Below are positions 1 through 12,400 of a DNA stretch of 64,000 nt, one piece after another. Location: positions 55,187,676 to 55,251,675 of the forward strand of contig CM049316.1 in the NCBI GenBank assembly GCA_026874595.1. Direction: 5' to 3'. Under the pieces are notes generated by a model, which saw only the letters and a program-made list of their open reading frames with translations, made no database searches and had not been told where the DNA came from. This stretch comes from Sipunculus nudus. Its lineage: Eukaryota > Annelida > Sipuncula > Golfingiida > Sipunculidae. Each line of letters begins with the position of its first letter. Within the stretch, counting starts at the first letter, position 1. Made by a program: the position numbers and the translations under genes.

Positions 1-699
1 TTCACTTTTTAGAACTTTTGATCGAGATTCCTTTGGACCTATAGTTGTAATCATGGTTTCTAAATAATTATTAATTCATAAACACTACCTTAGATTAAAT
101 ATTTAATTGCATAATTAGCAGTAAAGATCATGCTGTTTAACACATACATCAACACGTAAGTATTAAAAAAAACTTTTTTTTTTTAATTTCACATTTCAAT
201 ACCATATAAATCATGAAAATTATATATTTTATTGGAAATAAAAATTTTTCACGCAATCTTAAAGGTTAAATGCTCGTTTTGACAAATGCCGAGCTGTTTG
301 ATCAAAATATTGTTCGTATTTAAAATGTCGTTTTGCATAAATGTGCTGAGTGCGTAGTTGGATATCTAAGGAAAAGTTTGATATTCGACCCTTTTATTAA
401 CCATATAACATATTCAATATACTAGTATACCATGGAAGGGCGTAGCGAAGGGGGGACCGCAGGGGGCCATGGAACCATCCCCCCCCCCCCCCCCCATCAA
501 CCCCCGCTCGCATCCAATACTATCCGTCCTCCAGGAATTTCATTAATTTTAGCATTGCAAATGCAGTAATCGTTGTACTGTTTATTGATAATTCTACATT
601 TTATCAGGTTTGATCCTGTAAATATTATATTTTTTAAGTGAGTCATCTTAAATGTATAACTGATATTTCTGATTCGAATTAAAACATGTGAGGTTCGTG

Positions 700-700
<1 letters not shown>

Positions 701-751
<51 letters not shown>
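701..751. repeat. TA microsatellite
   Basis: Uninterrupted alternating TA of about 50 bp. It creates an artificial YIYIYI reading frame. Confidence 0.97.
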
Positions 752-754
<3 letters not shown>

Positions 755-1428
755 TATATTCTGATTGCCTTTGCCAAATATTTCGGCCCCATCCCCTCCT
801 CAGTCCTGACTACGCCCCTGTGTTCTGTATTTTTTCAGAAGGGGGGGGGGGGGGGCTTCATTCAAACTTACCGCCGATTCCAATTGCTCCTGAACTCTCA
901 TTTGAATACATAAAAAATGCTTCTTATGAGCTAAATCATGGCCCATTTATCACAGGGTGTAGAATATCAAGCTTAAGTAACTGGCCAATACCAAACATTT
1001 TCTCAATCATATACAAATTATATAAGGGCTTTCAAAAATGCGGGGGCAAGCATCTCTGACGCTCGGAGTCTCTTAAGGACGCATGGTTCTGATTGTATGT
1101 CCAAGCATATGACGGGACGCGCGGATTTTTGGCTTTAAGGAATTAGGAACTTGTAGCAGTCAAATACATGCATTATCGGCTACCTCAAACGAACCCGTCA
1201 GCTGTGTAAACACCGCGCTGATTACTAAGGCTTGCATTTCGCTCTAAGCAAATATTCTAATGATATGATAATTATATAAAATATGAAAAAGATTCAATAC
1301 GCCTTAAAAATCTGACACATATCATCTCTCCGACCTTGGGATGCTCTTAACTCAGATGGGACTCCCCAAAAATTTTGCCCAAGTGTCCAGGATTCTTCAA
1401 ATTTTCTTATTTCTATTGAAAACCATAA

Positions 1429-1430
<2 letters not shown>

Positions 1431-1484
<54 letters not shown>
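1431..1484. repeat. TA microsatellite
   Basis: About 54 bp of TA with a single C interruption, giving false Ile-Tyr frames on both strands. Confidence 0.97.
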
Positions 1485-2222
1485 AATGTGTGTCTGCGCG
1501 TGTGTTATAGACATAATTTATCAATATGTGTCTACATGTTTAAATGTGTTCAAGGTTATATATAGCCGTTAGGACTATAAAAACAGTGTTAATTTACAGC
1601 TATCTTGCAGTATGAATCGCAGAAGTATTTGCGCAACTGTTTCTATTTCGACAAGGCTCACGTTTAAACATAACGGTGCGCAAGGCTGTAATTTGATCAG
1701 TAGCCAGGACTTGTGGACTAATTAACAGAAGTCCCGGTCACCATCCATTGGCTGCCAATGAGACGGATCTGGCACAACCCACCTACGAACGTCACATTTA
1801 TATACACGTGCGCGGGGGCCGAAAGATCTATTCCCGTTACATTCAGCGGAACACATAAACAGTTGTTATTAAACCCTCATTCGTCTGTCAGCGTGTTTTC
1901 GTGTTGGTCAGGCTGTACGGACTGTCAATTACCTTGTTCACAAGGTCTTAAGGGACAACACTGGTCTTTTTACGTCATATTTCACGACACGTGCCTGAAA
2001 TTTATTTCACAACTTGTCCCTGTCTGGGTGACACCGTGGTGAGGTTCAGTGGGTGCAGAGAGAACAGAAACGGATCCATGAAACGGAAGAATTTGTGTCG
2101 TCAAAACCGTGGAAATGGGGCATATTAAGAGAGACAATCACTGGTTTAGATCGAAGTCTAGGACGTTTATGTTCCCATATATGAAACGTGGGGGACATTG
2201 ATGGTGACTGTGATCTAGGAAT

Positions 2223-2697
2223 ATGATAAATTTAGTTTTTGTCGTCGGATTCTTGTGGGTTCTTCATACGCCATACGGGTACGGTATTGTCGAGGTTGGG
2301 CGAGCCCAGCCTATCTGCACTGCCAGGTCGCTGGCTTCACAAAGGAACTGTTTTCATTTCACAGAGATTTCTGAGGTTGTGACCAAAAATTCCTGTCACA
2401 ATAAATTACCGTTGGCGTTCATTTCACTTAGTTTAATCCTGGGAAGTTCTAAATCGGACTTTTTGAATGAGAAAAATTTTAGATCACAAAGCTCGGAGAC
2501 GGCGCGGGCCATAGATTTAAAAAGCGGTCTTTTTAAAAGGCCCTACGCTTCGAATGATCATTCGAAAGCGAAAAATATCGCAAAATACGAATTTGTGTAT
2601 GGGAAGTGGCGCCTCATGCCAGAAGTTTGCTTAATTAACACAGCATTGGCGATTATTACGATGTCTGGAATTATTGCAGCTAATCTTGAAAGAATAG
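2223..2697 (+). CDS. Antiporter exon 1: signal peptide, luminal segment, first membrane helix
   Basis: The start is the ATG at 2223, with an in-frame TGA 12 bases upstream (2211). The first ~20 residues (MINLVFVVGFLWVLHTPYGY) look like a signal peptide. About 110 polar residues follow, then a hydrophobic helix (CLINTALAIITMSGIIAAN) that matches the place of the first NHE helix. The exon ends in phase 1 at a good donor (G|GTGAGT). The phase fits the acceptor at 5917, so the protein reads NLERIG into LLPMAKF. Confidence 0.72.
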
Positions 2698-3223
2698 GTG
2701 AGTATAAGTTATAACAATAACATTATGACTCAAGTAGGCCTACCCCTATAGGCTATAATGAGTAAATCTTAGTCACAATTATTTTTAATTTTGTTTATGA
2801 ATATGTGTTTTTCGGTGATTTATGTTTCACAGGGTTTTATCAATGGAAGAAATCCAAAGGGAAAGCGGTAAAATTATAGAGTATAGGATTCACACTTAAA
2901 GTTTTCATTTATGTACATGCCACGAATAATTACATTTTATGCTCTTTAACTATAAATCCTTACCAGTGTATAAATAAATTACACTGGAGTTGGGGGGGGG
3001 GGGGGGAGGGGGGCAGAGAGGTTTCATGCTGGCCAGAAAACGGCTAGAAAATATCAAGGTGTGTTCTTTAGAGTGAATCTGACAAGAACATAAAAAAGGT
3101 TATCAAGTTAATTTAACCTTTTTTAGTGGCATCGATATTTAGGAAGAGTGGGGGGTAAATATCCCACCCCACACTTCAGCAAGGGGGATGGTCAATATAA
3201 TAATCCCCCTTGCTATTCAGATC

Positions 3224-3262
<39 letters not shown>

Positions 3263-3384
3263 ATATATATATGTATGAATAGCCATGCTGATTCAATTTT
3301 TTTTAGATGGAAAGGGTATACACAGAAAAGTCGGTTCATATATCCCACTGGCAGTGAACCAATTTTTCTGTGTACATACCCTTT

Positions 3385-3421
<37 letters not shown>

Positions 3422-6400
3422 TGAAATAAATATTTATAATTTAAATTTAAAATATATATCTAAACCTGATTTAGAATTAACCTATACTGTGATACTAGAA
3501 ACATAATACCTTATTTTCTAAGACCTTATACTTGATTGTAATATATTTAAAATGTATCATACAGATGCATAAAGGTATATATAAATATATATAAAATTTA
3601 TAAATATATAATATATATGTATAGGAGTGTAGATCAGTGCGGTCCACATCTAGAAATGGTGGCTCAATCAGATGTATCCACAAATTTTGGCTCAGGACTG
3701 CCTTATTTGAGGATAATGATGCTGAAGATACTGTGATTGGCTTTTTGTCCGTGAGGGTTTCACATGTCACACTCACAAAATCAAGAAATTATTGCAAAAT
3801 TATGACTTTTATGAATATGAAGCCTCATCATTCAGGTAAATAATCATAATTTATAATATGGCCTCATTTGCATTTTATGTTTGAAATCCATGCCTGTAGG
3901 TTCAAGAGTTGATATTATAAATAATAACATATTTTGTTATCTGTAAATCAAAGACTGACATTATAGTATAATCAATATCAAATCTTTCATATTATCTGCC
4001 CATAGGGGACATCAATTTCTACTTGTTTTTGTGGGTCTTTTTCAAATTGTTAAAGATTTAGTATGCATATTAAATAATGTGATTATTGATATACTGTGTG
4101 TGGGTTACTGCAAGTTAAGGTCGCAAAATTGGGACCCCTGTGAAACGATGAAAAAGTGATGGTCACAAAAAGATAGCCTTGTGTTTGCTAATAATGAACC
4201 AACAAGAGTAAATCATAACATTCTGAACAGGCTGTAGAGCTCTGTAAGGTTTGGAGTAGCCCATAAGAATGGACTCCTCAATTGGTCTTTTTTAGTGACT
4301 GACGCAATGTGGAGTCCATAGATTGCCCCTGCAGTTAACTGTGATTATAACACTCCATACACAACTGCAAAATTTAACATATATCGATTGTTTAATGCTC
4401 CGTACTTCTATGTGTATTGTATATTTGACCACTGAAAAACATTACATCACTATTTTGCACCGAGGAAGTAAAATATGAACATAACAGTACACAGGCCTAA
4501 AACATTATACAGGACTGCCACTGAATGCAAGATGTCTGCCGGACTGTTAATGCTTCAGTTCCACCTAGACAAATAAATCAGTTGTTGATGTTAAAGGTGT
4601 TTCATGCTTTCCAGAATGGTTATTTTTTATTGCAGGCCTTTTGACATATTACATTATGTAAACATTGGTATGTTAAAACCATAGGAAATATTTTAAAACA
4701 ATTTCCTTTCTAAGAGTAACAGATCGTATAACCCCAGTTAGCCATATGGTGGGCCGGCGACGCAACAGAAACCTGAACCCTGTTGCATCGCCGTCGGTGG
4801 CTAGGTTTGGAGATGTTCATGGTAGGATAACACATCAGAACCTTGGCTGTTCTTAACTAATGTTCAGAATGATGAATTACTCTTGTCAAAGAGCAATTGT
4901 TTGCAGAGTATCTTCAAGCATTCAACTAATAAATCTTGTTGTTGACTGTACAGGTAGTCAAAAACAGTTAAACAATAGGACATGCCCTTATTCTTTGACC
5001 ATTAAAAGCAACTAGTAATCAGTCATCAGTTACTGACATGCTATCATGATCAGTTATGATAACAACACTGCTTTTTGCTGACCTTGGGGATGAGTGTTCC
5101 ATAAAGTTTACTGATACCAGTGTTGGCTGGCTCAGGTTATAAAATTGAATGAATCAGGAACAAAACCATTGTTGATTGATTTACACATAAAGGGACAAGT
5201 CAACCCCACCTCAGTTATTAAACAACACAAATTTGTTTTATTTAAGAAGCAATATATGTATATTTCTAGAAGGGTATATGAAAAAAAAATCAATGTGACT
5301 ATTTACTAACAAATACTAGTGCAAAAATAAAAATAGTTTGTAAAATGTGAAATAATGACAGTTGACAGTCTTTGTCAGTTGTATTCTTTACATTGTCTAT
5401 TAAAATCCGACAATGTAATGCAGGACTGCAGTGGGACAGAGGTTTTTATTAACAAAATACTAAAAAGCTATTTTTATCCAAATAAAATTGTATTATATGT
5501 TATATATCTGCATAACTTATTGCTAAAAGTATAGCCATGTATAATACAGTATAAAATATGATAATCAGTATGCATCAGAATATATAATTATTGATAAGTA
5601 ATGCATCATCATCTGCCATACAGAAATGCCAGCGACAGTTAGGTAATTAGGTATACATTAAAAGTAATCTCTATCATTTCTCTCATGCCTGTATGTACAA
5701 ATATTTAATTTCTGATTTAATTTATTACTAACTCTTTATTACCCTTGTAACCTCGCATATATTCTGAGATTATTTTACTGTCTTAATGGATCTACTTAAT
5801 GGATAGATTGGCACTATTTAAACTATTTTTCTCAGTTACATGTTTCAAGATCATTATTTGTTGACAAGTTTCTGTATGATCAGAAAGTTGATTAATGTGT
5901 TATGCTTTTTGCTGCAGGGTTGCTTCCAATGGCAAAGTTTTCTTCCATCTCTGCCCGTTGCTGCCTTACTGGCTCCCTGTGCACGCTGGCAGCCCTTATC
6001 TTTCACTACTTGTGGAGGGAATCATTTCATTTAAACCCATCAGTAGTATTGATGCTGTTGCTGCCTCCAGTCTTTATGAAGGCAGGGTTATCCATTCAAA
6101 GTCGAGCCTTGGGCAGCAAGTTAGAACAGCAGACAGCCGTGGCCGCAGGAGCTGTCATGCTCAGTGTTACCATTATTTTAGGCATGTCCTTGTGGGCTTT
6201 GGGGCATGGAGGACTTATAAGTGGTGGTTGGCACCTGATGCAGTGCCTCTTGGTTGCATCACTAGTGTACACCTCAGATGATGCAGTAGCCCCGATGCTG
6301 TTTCTAGATGCTCAGGAGAGGAAGTCGGTAAAATCTATAGTACACCAGGAATCTGTGATTGGTCTGCTGGTCACTACGGTGAGTCTGTCGATAAGTGTAT

Positions 6401-9400
6401 GAGACAAAAATGAAAACAAAAATAATCATATGTACAGTATTTTACTTTTCATCTGCTTGAAACCCAGGAGCTGAATAGTCTTTGTATGTTAATGTTGTAT
6501 TGACTTTCAAAATTATACTTGACAAATGTCACAAACTCATAATACAGGAACGTGGTAATAAAAGGTGGCAGTTTATTATAACACTGGTAATTTTGTATTG
6601 GTTGCTCTGATGCAACACTGCCTCACGTACAATGACATTAGGTGAATGCCTCTGTAAAGGTGCTTTGAAATTATTTGCATGATCTTGGCTGTTTTTTCCT
6701 AGGACAAAGTTCAATATTTTGCAAGGCAAGTCCTCAGTATCGGCTACATGCATGTATTATATGTATCCTTGATTAATGGTCACTGAACTTCTTTCAGTAT
6801 ATTCTGTGATTACAATTCTGTGTATCTATTGCTTACAGTTCAGAAACCAATTATTCATATTTTGACAGGTACTCTGCAGCATGCTGCAAGCAACTACCAC
6901 CACTGCTTCCAGCACTGCAGCAGCCTCCACTGCTGTGACAACACTGTGGTGTACCTCACTGAGAGGACTTGGAGGGGCTGTTATAGGAATTGTGGTCAGC
7001 CGTATTGCTCATCATTTGACTGAATCTACCAGCCCAGTCTGTGCCATTCAATCCATTGTGCTCATCGTCTTCAGCTGCCAGGCTTTCTTCGTAGCTGAGA
7101 TGTTTAATTTCTCAGGGATTTTTGCGTAAGTATTGTGAGTGTGCGGAACTAAATGTCAGAACAATGCCATAAATTGACGGTGAAAAAAAAATCAGTGTTT
7201 TCTTTTTGTTCAAAATCCATTTAATGTGTACACTTTTCTGACTCTTTAAATCAAATATCAGCTTCACGCAATCCCGGTACAAGCAGCAGGCTCAATGACA
7301 AATGACAAAACTATTGGCTGACTTGTATGAAATTTTTTGGGCACATCTCGATAGATTTCTCAGGGATAATTCTACCTGTGTCCATCGAATGGAAACCTGG
7401 CTGTCTGAATGTATAACTAGGTTAATAAGAGCAAGTCCCAGCCCAGGTGTTGGTATTTTGTTCATTCAGAAGGTACCCCCTTTTGACTCACGTGCCTAGG
7501 AACGAGGCAACAGACTGGGCTCCTGCTCATACTTGTGCTCAGGTGACCCTGACTCATCTCTCAGCTTGGGGCTAACTAGATTTACTCTGCTGCACAGTTG
7601 TTTATTCATTTAAACATGACATTCTTTCAAATGAACAACAAATAATATTAGAAGGGCAAAATTACTTAAGATTTTAAGCTAGTTAAAAAGAGAGAGAGCG
7701 AGTCTACATACCAGTGTAATGCAGACACTTTCAAACAGTCACTTGTAAGCCTGACACTGATGAAAACTTGATTTGTTTGCTCACCCCAAGGTGGAACTGA
7801 ATGTCTTTACTCACAATATAAGTATTTTTTAGCTCAGCTGACTATAAGTCATCTTTGCTATAGTCGTGGTCCATTGTCCGTCGTCCGTCCGTCTGTCCGT
7901 CCGTCTGTAGATGTGGCACGTTTTGAAACTGAAAGACCTAGGAATCCAAAATTCGGCATAATGTTAGATGTCCCCAAGATGTCCTACCAAGCCGAAAACT
8001 GGGTCTTTGCGACTTCGTTCCTTTTAGAAATTAAGGAAAATCTTCAATTTTTTATTAAAAACCTATTTTTACACTTCAGGACTGCCTAATATCAAAACCA
8101 CTTATCTGTTTTTCCTCATATTTACCATAAATATTCCTCTATATAGTTCCTATGTACATGCCAGAAATTATGTGTGTATTATGTAAATTTATAAAGTTAT
8201 GGGCCAAAACATAATGCATTGTGTAAAAAATCAGGAAAGATATTTGATCACTTAACACAAAATATGTTAAAGCTGTAAACTTTTTTTCCAGTAATATAAC
8301 TTTAATAAATCAAAATTAAATTGTATACCCAAAATTAGATCAAAATGTTTTAAATTTTTTAAAATATTAACGAAAATAAAAAATTGGTACCTTAAATTTT
8401 GCCCAACTTTGACCATGGCACGTTTTTTTCCTGTAAGTACTGTGGATTTAATTTTCACAGCATGTTTTTTTTAGCATTTTGTCTGTACACACCAAAAATT
8501 TGAAACCAGTTGATCAAAAACTGTAGATTTTATTCAAGTATTCAAGCACCATGTAACATATTGTTTACATCAAGCTAGTGTCATACAGTTTGCAAGTGCT
8601 CAGCTCCCCAGCTTCAGCTCTCAGTTCCTAAAATTTGGCATGCAATTAGATGTCTCCAAAATCCCCTACCATGCCAAGAGTTTGGTCACTAGTACTTCCC
8701 ATCGTTCCCACGAGCCCATCGCCATTTCGGTCGTGCCCTCTGTGCGCCTGCATACTCTCCTCGGACACCGCATGGCTCCGGGCATTTCCAGTCCGGCTGC
8801 TCTCCTTGCCTAGGCTCCCCGTCGCAGTGCTTTGGCCCGCCTCTTTGCCTCCCGGTGGCGCCTCTTCACCCGTTGGGCGTCTGCCCGCGGAATCTCTCCT
8901 TAGATCCGTCGCTCGCAGCGGTTTTTGGATTTTCGTGTTTTTCCTGCAGGATAAACTTTTATCCTTTCCGTCTCTGCTTGGCTATCGTGCCGCCCTGCTG
9001 TCCGTCCTCAGTCCGCTCGGTCACGATCGTGTCCTTCCTCATCTGTTTGTGACGGATTTTCTCAAGGGGGTACATGCCCGCACGTCTCGTCCTCGCTATG
9101 TCGCGCCTTCCTGGCGCCTGGACGTTGTCTTCTGTCTCCTCCGCGTTCCCCTTCTGAGCATCTGCGTTCGGCACATCCTCTGCTTTGTCTCGGGAATCGG
9201 TTTTCCTCCTTGCTATTCCTTCTGCTGGTCACCGCTCTTAGCTTCATGCCCTTGTGGCCGACTCGCCTTTTCCACTCCCTTGCGGCAGACGTTGCGTCGG
9301 CCACCTTAACTTCCCTACGGCCTTTCTCAGAAGTACCGTCGTTCGATGCTCCTCCGTTAACCTGGCATGTTCCGGCCCTCCCTCACTGCCCGTACCGTTC

Positions 9401-12400
9401 CGGTGCTCAAGTAGCCCTGTTCGTGCTTTCCGTTACTCTCTTCAAGCTCCTCATTCTCCATGGGGGGGGGGGGGGGGGGGCGCAAGATGTTGTTTAATTC
9501 AACGAAAGTCACTACATCAAACAAAGAAATTAACCCTATCTCCATTAGTGCCTGGCTAAAAGCTACCATTGTCTCAGCATATGAATCTGCTTCTCAGTCA
9601 TCATTGGAGCAGCTTCACGTCAAGGCTCCTGACGTCCGGGCCATTTCTCCGTCTTGGCCCCGTTATCGGGGATTTCCCCGAACCCACTGGTCCAGACAGG
9701 CTCTTGGATGTCGCCTTCTACCTTCCCCGCTTCTATCTGTCGGATGTCATGTTCCATGCTTCGGTCCCTTATTCCTTGGGCCCTGTGATTTCGGCGGGTG
9801 TGGTCCTACAGTTCTCCTGTCCGTCCTCGACTACTCTGTCTGTTCCGGCGCCGCCGTCTTCGTTTGCTTCCTCGCGGCTGTGATGTTCTCCTCTTTCCAT
9901 CGTTCCTGGTAGGTATCCCCTCCCCAAGGTTTATCTGTTATATTCTCATTAATACAGAAACAGCTCACAATTATGTTTACGTAATAAAACCCCCCCATTC
10001 CCTCACTGTGAATGGTGGTTTTGTTAGTAAACTGTTGTGAGCTTTTCTGTATTACAAACAACGCTCTTTCCAAGTCTACTTCCTTCGGCCTTCGAAAAAT
10101 GTGATTACAGGAAACGGAAGTGTGACCTAGATACACGGGAACGAGGCGGGATGGGCGATAATAGGCCCAATAAGGGAAAATTTTCGGTTGGCTTACTCTG
10201 GCGTATAAACTTAAACAGAGAAAATTCTCATTAATACAGAAAAGCTCACAACAGTTTACTAACAAAACCACCATTCACAGGGAGGGAATGGGGGGGTTTT
10301 AAGTTAAGGGCCCAAACTTAATGCACTTTGTAAAAAATCAAGAAATATATTTACTCCCTTAACAAGAGGATTGCTGAAGCTAGAGATTTTTTGTCAGGGA
10401 TGTAACATTATTTAATCAAGATTCAATTGAATACCCAAAATTAGTTCTGAATTTTTCAAATTTTATAAGTTATTAGTATAAATGTAAAATTAGTACCTTA
10501 AATTTTGCCCAACTTTGACCATGGCATGTTTGTTTCCTGTGAGCACTGTTGATATAATTTTCATATCATGCACACATAAAGATTTCAGCTTTTTAGTTTA
10601 AAAAGCTGAAAGAAATTGGCCAAAATTTGTAGCTTTTATTAATGTTTTTATGAGACCATGTCAGACCTTGGCTCTCAGTAGCACCTCTTGAGTCACCTGT
10701 ATGTTGACCTTGTTGAACTTTCTGCAAATTATGCATGCTTGAGGAGAGGCATAAACTGGGGCTCCAGGCAGCTTATTATATAATGGCCAGCCACAGTTGA
10801 TCCAGGTGTCCAACCCAACTCATCTAGTAGTTTTAACCAACAACATAACAATAAACAATAAATTAATAAATTTTTATTGGTTTTTAATAACAAATTAAAG
10901 AAAAATAGAAAAGGAATTTGTTAGTTGATAATAACAGGAAATTAACTTGCAGTTACCGATGATATAAAAATCTTGTATCGATGGATAGAATGTCACGTAT
11001 TCCAAATAACACCATGCAGTCACCTATGGTATTTTTCAGTTCAATTTTAATGATAAAAAAGTAAATCATATTATTCATTACTAATCATTAGGGATCATAT
11101 GAAGGAAATTAATGATAGACAAAGATGCAGTTGATAAAATTATTATCTAGATTCCTACTGTGTCTATAGTAAGTACATTGATGTGAAATTAGTCCAAAAT
11201 GAATATATTACATTTTTTTTAATATAAATAAAAGCCATAAAACCAGGTACTTATGATCATTATTTAAATGTGTGAATTTTGTATATTCTGGATTCTCAAC
11301 ATCATTGTTTGGTGAAAACTGAATAAATACCAGACATGGTGCGAATACTTTGCAATTGTATTTAAACACGAATATGAATATGTACTCCATTATAAAATTT
11401 CTTTCATAAGAATGGGAATTCAGGTAAAAATGAAAGTATATGAATACCAGTGCAAATACTTTCAAAATGTATTAATGAATGCATTCATGAATATATTCTT
11501 TAATATTATTTTAATAATCAATTCAGTTGTATTTTATTTGAAAAAATCATACTATTCTCTTATTATTTTTAATAAAAATTATATTTGGGACAATATTTGT
11601 AATTTTTTTAATAAATAGTTAAACTCTTATATTATATGTTCTGCTTATAAGTTATATGGCCAAGTCAAAATCTGTGTGACAATCGCACTCGATTTGTTAA
11701 TAAAATAAATGAAATTAATCCTCTTTCCTGTCTCCAAAAGATACTATCAAAATCATACATAAGCTAAACAACAACAACTCATAATACAGCTTATTTTTAT
11801 TACCACATAAAACCAGCATGTGCCTCATTTCTAAATCATATTTTTTTATCATATATAACAGCTAAGCGCCGTGACCCATAGGTCCCTTGTTTTTTAATTT
11901 ATGGCCCACATAATGTTTCCTTTGCGTTTTATTAATCAGCACCATTTGCAAGCATGGATGGTCACAGAAGGTCAACACAATATCATGGGCCTACTCAATG
12001 CACAGGATCAACTGACTTTTAAAAAATCTATAAAAAACCTAAAGATCATTGGGTTTTTTAATTTTGTGAATAAAGGTTACCCACAAATTCCACGAAAATA
12101 AAAACCCAAGAACAATTCAGAATCCACAGTATTCAAAGCTGTATGCATAAAAAACCAGAAGGCTTGATAATGTCATTTTCTTTTCACATTGTTAGCTTTA
12201 TTCAGTAGACAATGCCACTAACTCGCCATGAACCTAACCTTTAAAATAATACTTTCACAATCATCTTTTATTATAGAGTGGCCCTGTTCGAAAGTTTTCA
12301 ACATTCAGGACTGCCTGGCTAGTGCAGGCGACTGAGGCTTCCCTACTGGACAGGCAAAAGGTTCACCCTTCAACATTAAAAAGAACCATGTTTTTATATG

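Larger units (their letters stand above)
1..2222. other. Upstream non-coding sequence
   Basis: No gene is recognisable here. The stretch holds two long TA microsatellites, a poly-C run at about 480-495, a poly-G run at about 841-855, and otherwise unremarkable sequence. Short frames inside it are either TA-repeat translations or lack family resemblance. The promoter and 5'UTR of the antiporter gene that starts at 2223 presumably lie here, but I see no decisive core promoter motif. Confidence 0.5.
2698..5917 (+). other. Antiporter intron 1
   Basis: A 3.2 kb AT-rich intron. It contains a poly-G run (about 2993-3006), two TA microsatellites flanking an 80-bp foldback element, and one copy of a 545-bp dispersed element (4259-4803). 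The remainder shows no gene. Confidence 0.65.
8690..10303 (+). pseudogene. Decayed DIRS/Ngaro-type tyrosine-recombinase retrotransposon
   Basis: A GC- and pyrimidine-rich block unlike its surroundings. Pieces of a tyrosine recombinase of the YR-retrotransposon type appear in order but in different frames. These are an N-terminal core-binding part (LLGYRAALLSVLSPLG to APSWRLDVVFCLL, about 8950-9142), the segment holding the first catalytic region with an in-frame TAG at 9239-9241, SPVRAFRYSLQ at 9410-9445, SAWLKATIVSAYESA from about 9547, and LLDVAFYLPRFYLSDV at 9701-9748, the expected place of the active-site Tyr. At least three frame changes and one stop make it non-functional. No reverse transcriptase was recognised, so it is a partial copy. 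The family call is from recalled domain pattern only. Confidence 0.6.

Noticed and set aside
688-1059. 123-codon frame rich in Tyr-Ile
   Set aside because: Its start is translated TA microsatellite and the rest crosses a poly-G run. The same artefact explains frames near 1294-1565, 3188-3506, 26939-27253, 41800-42030 and 57809-58215.
3625-3835. Possible antiporter exon with ATAG|GAGTG and CAG|GTAAAT borders
   Set aside because: With exon 1 in phase 1 it reads straight into a stop (GGA GTG TAG). Exon 1 joins exon 2 (5918) perfectly without it, so at most it would be a poison exon.
8959-9304. Arg-rich frames on the minus strand of the GC-rich block
   Set aside because: Shadows of the recombinase remnant on the other strand.
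8650-9309. 219-codon Pro/Leu-rich frame as a host gene
   Set aside because: Only its later part resembles a protein (tyrosine recombinase), and the domain continues in other frames, so it is a decayed element rather than a gene.
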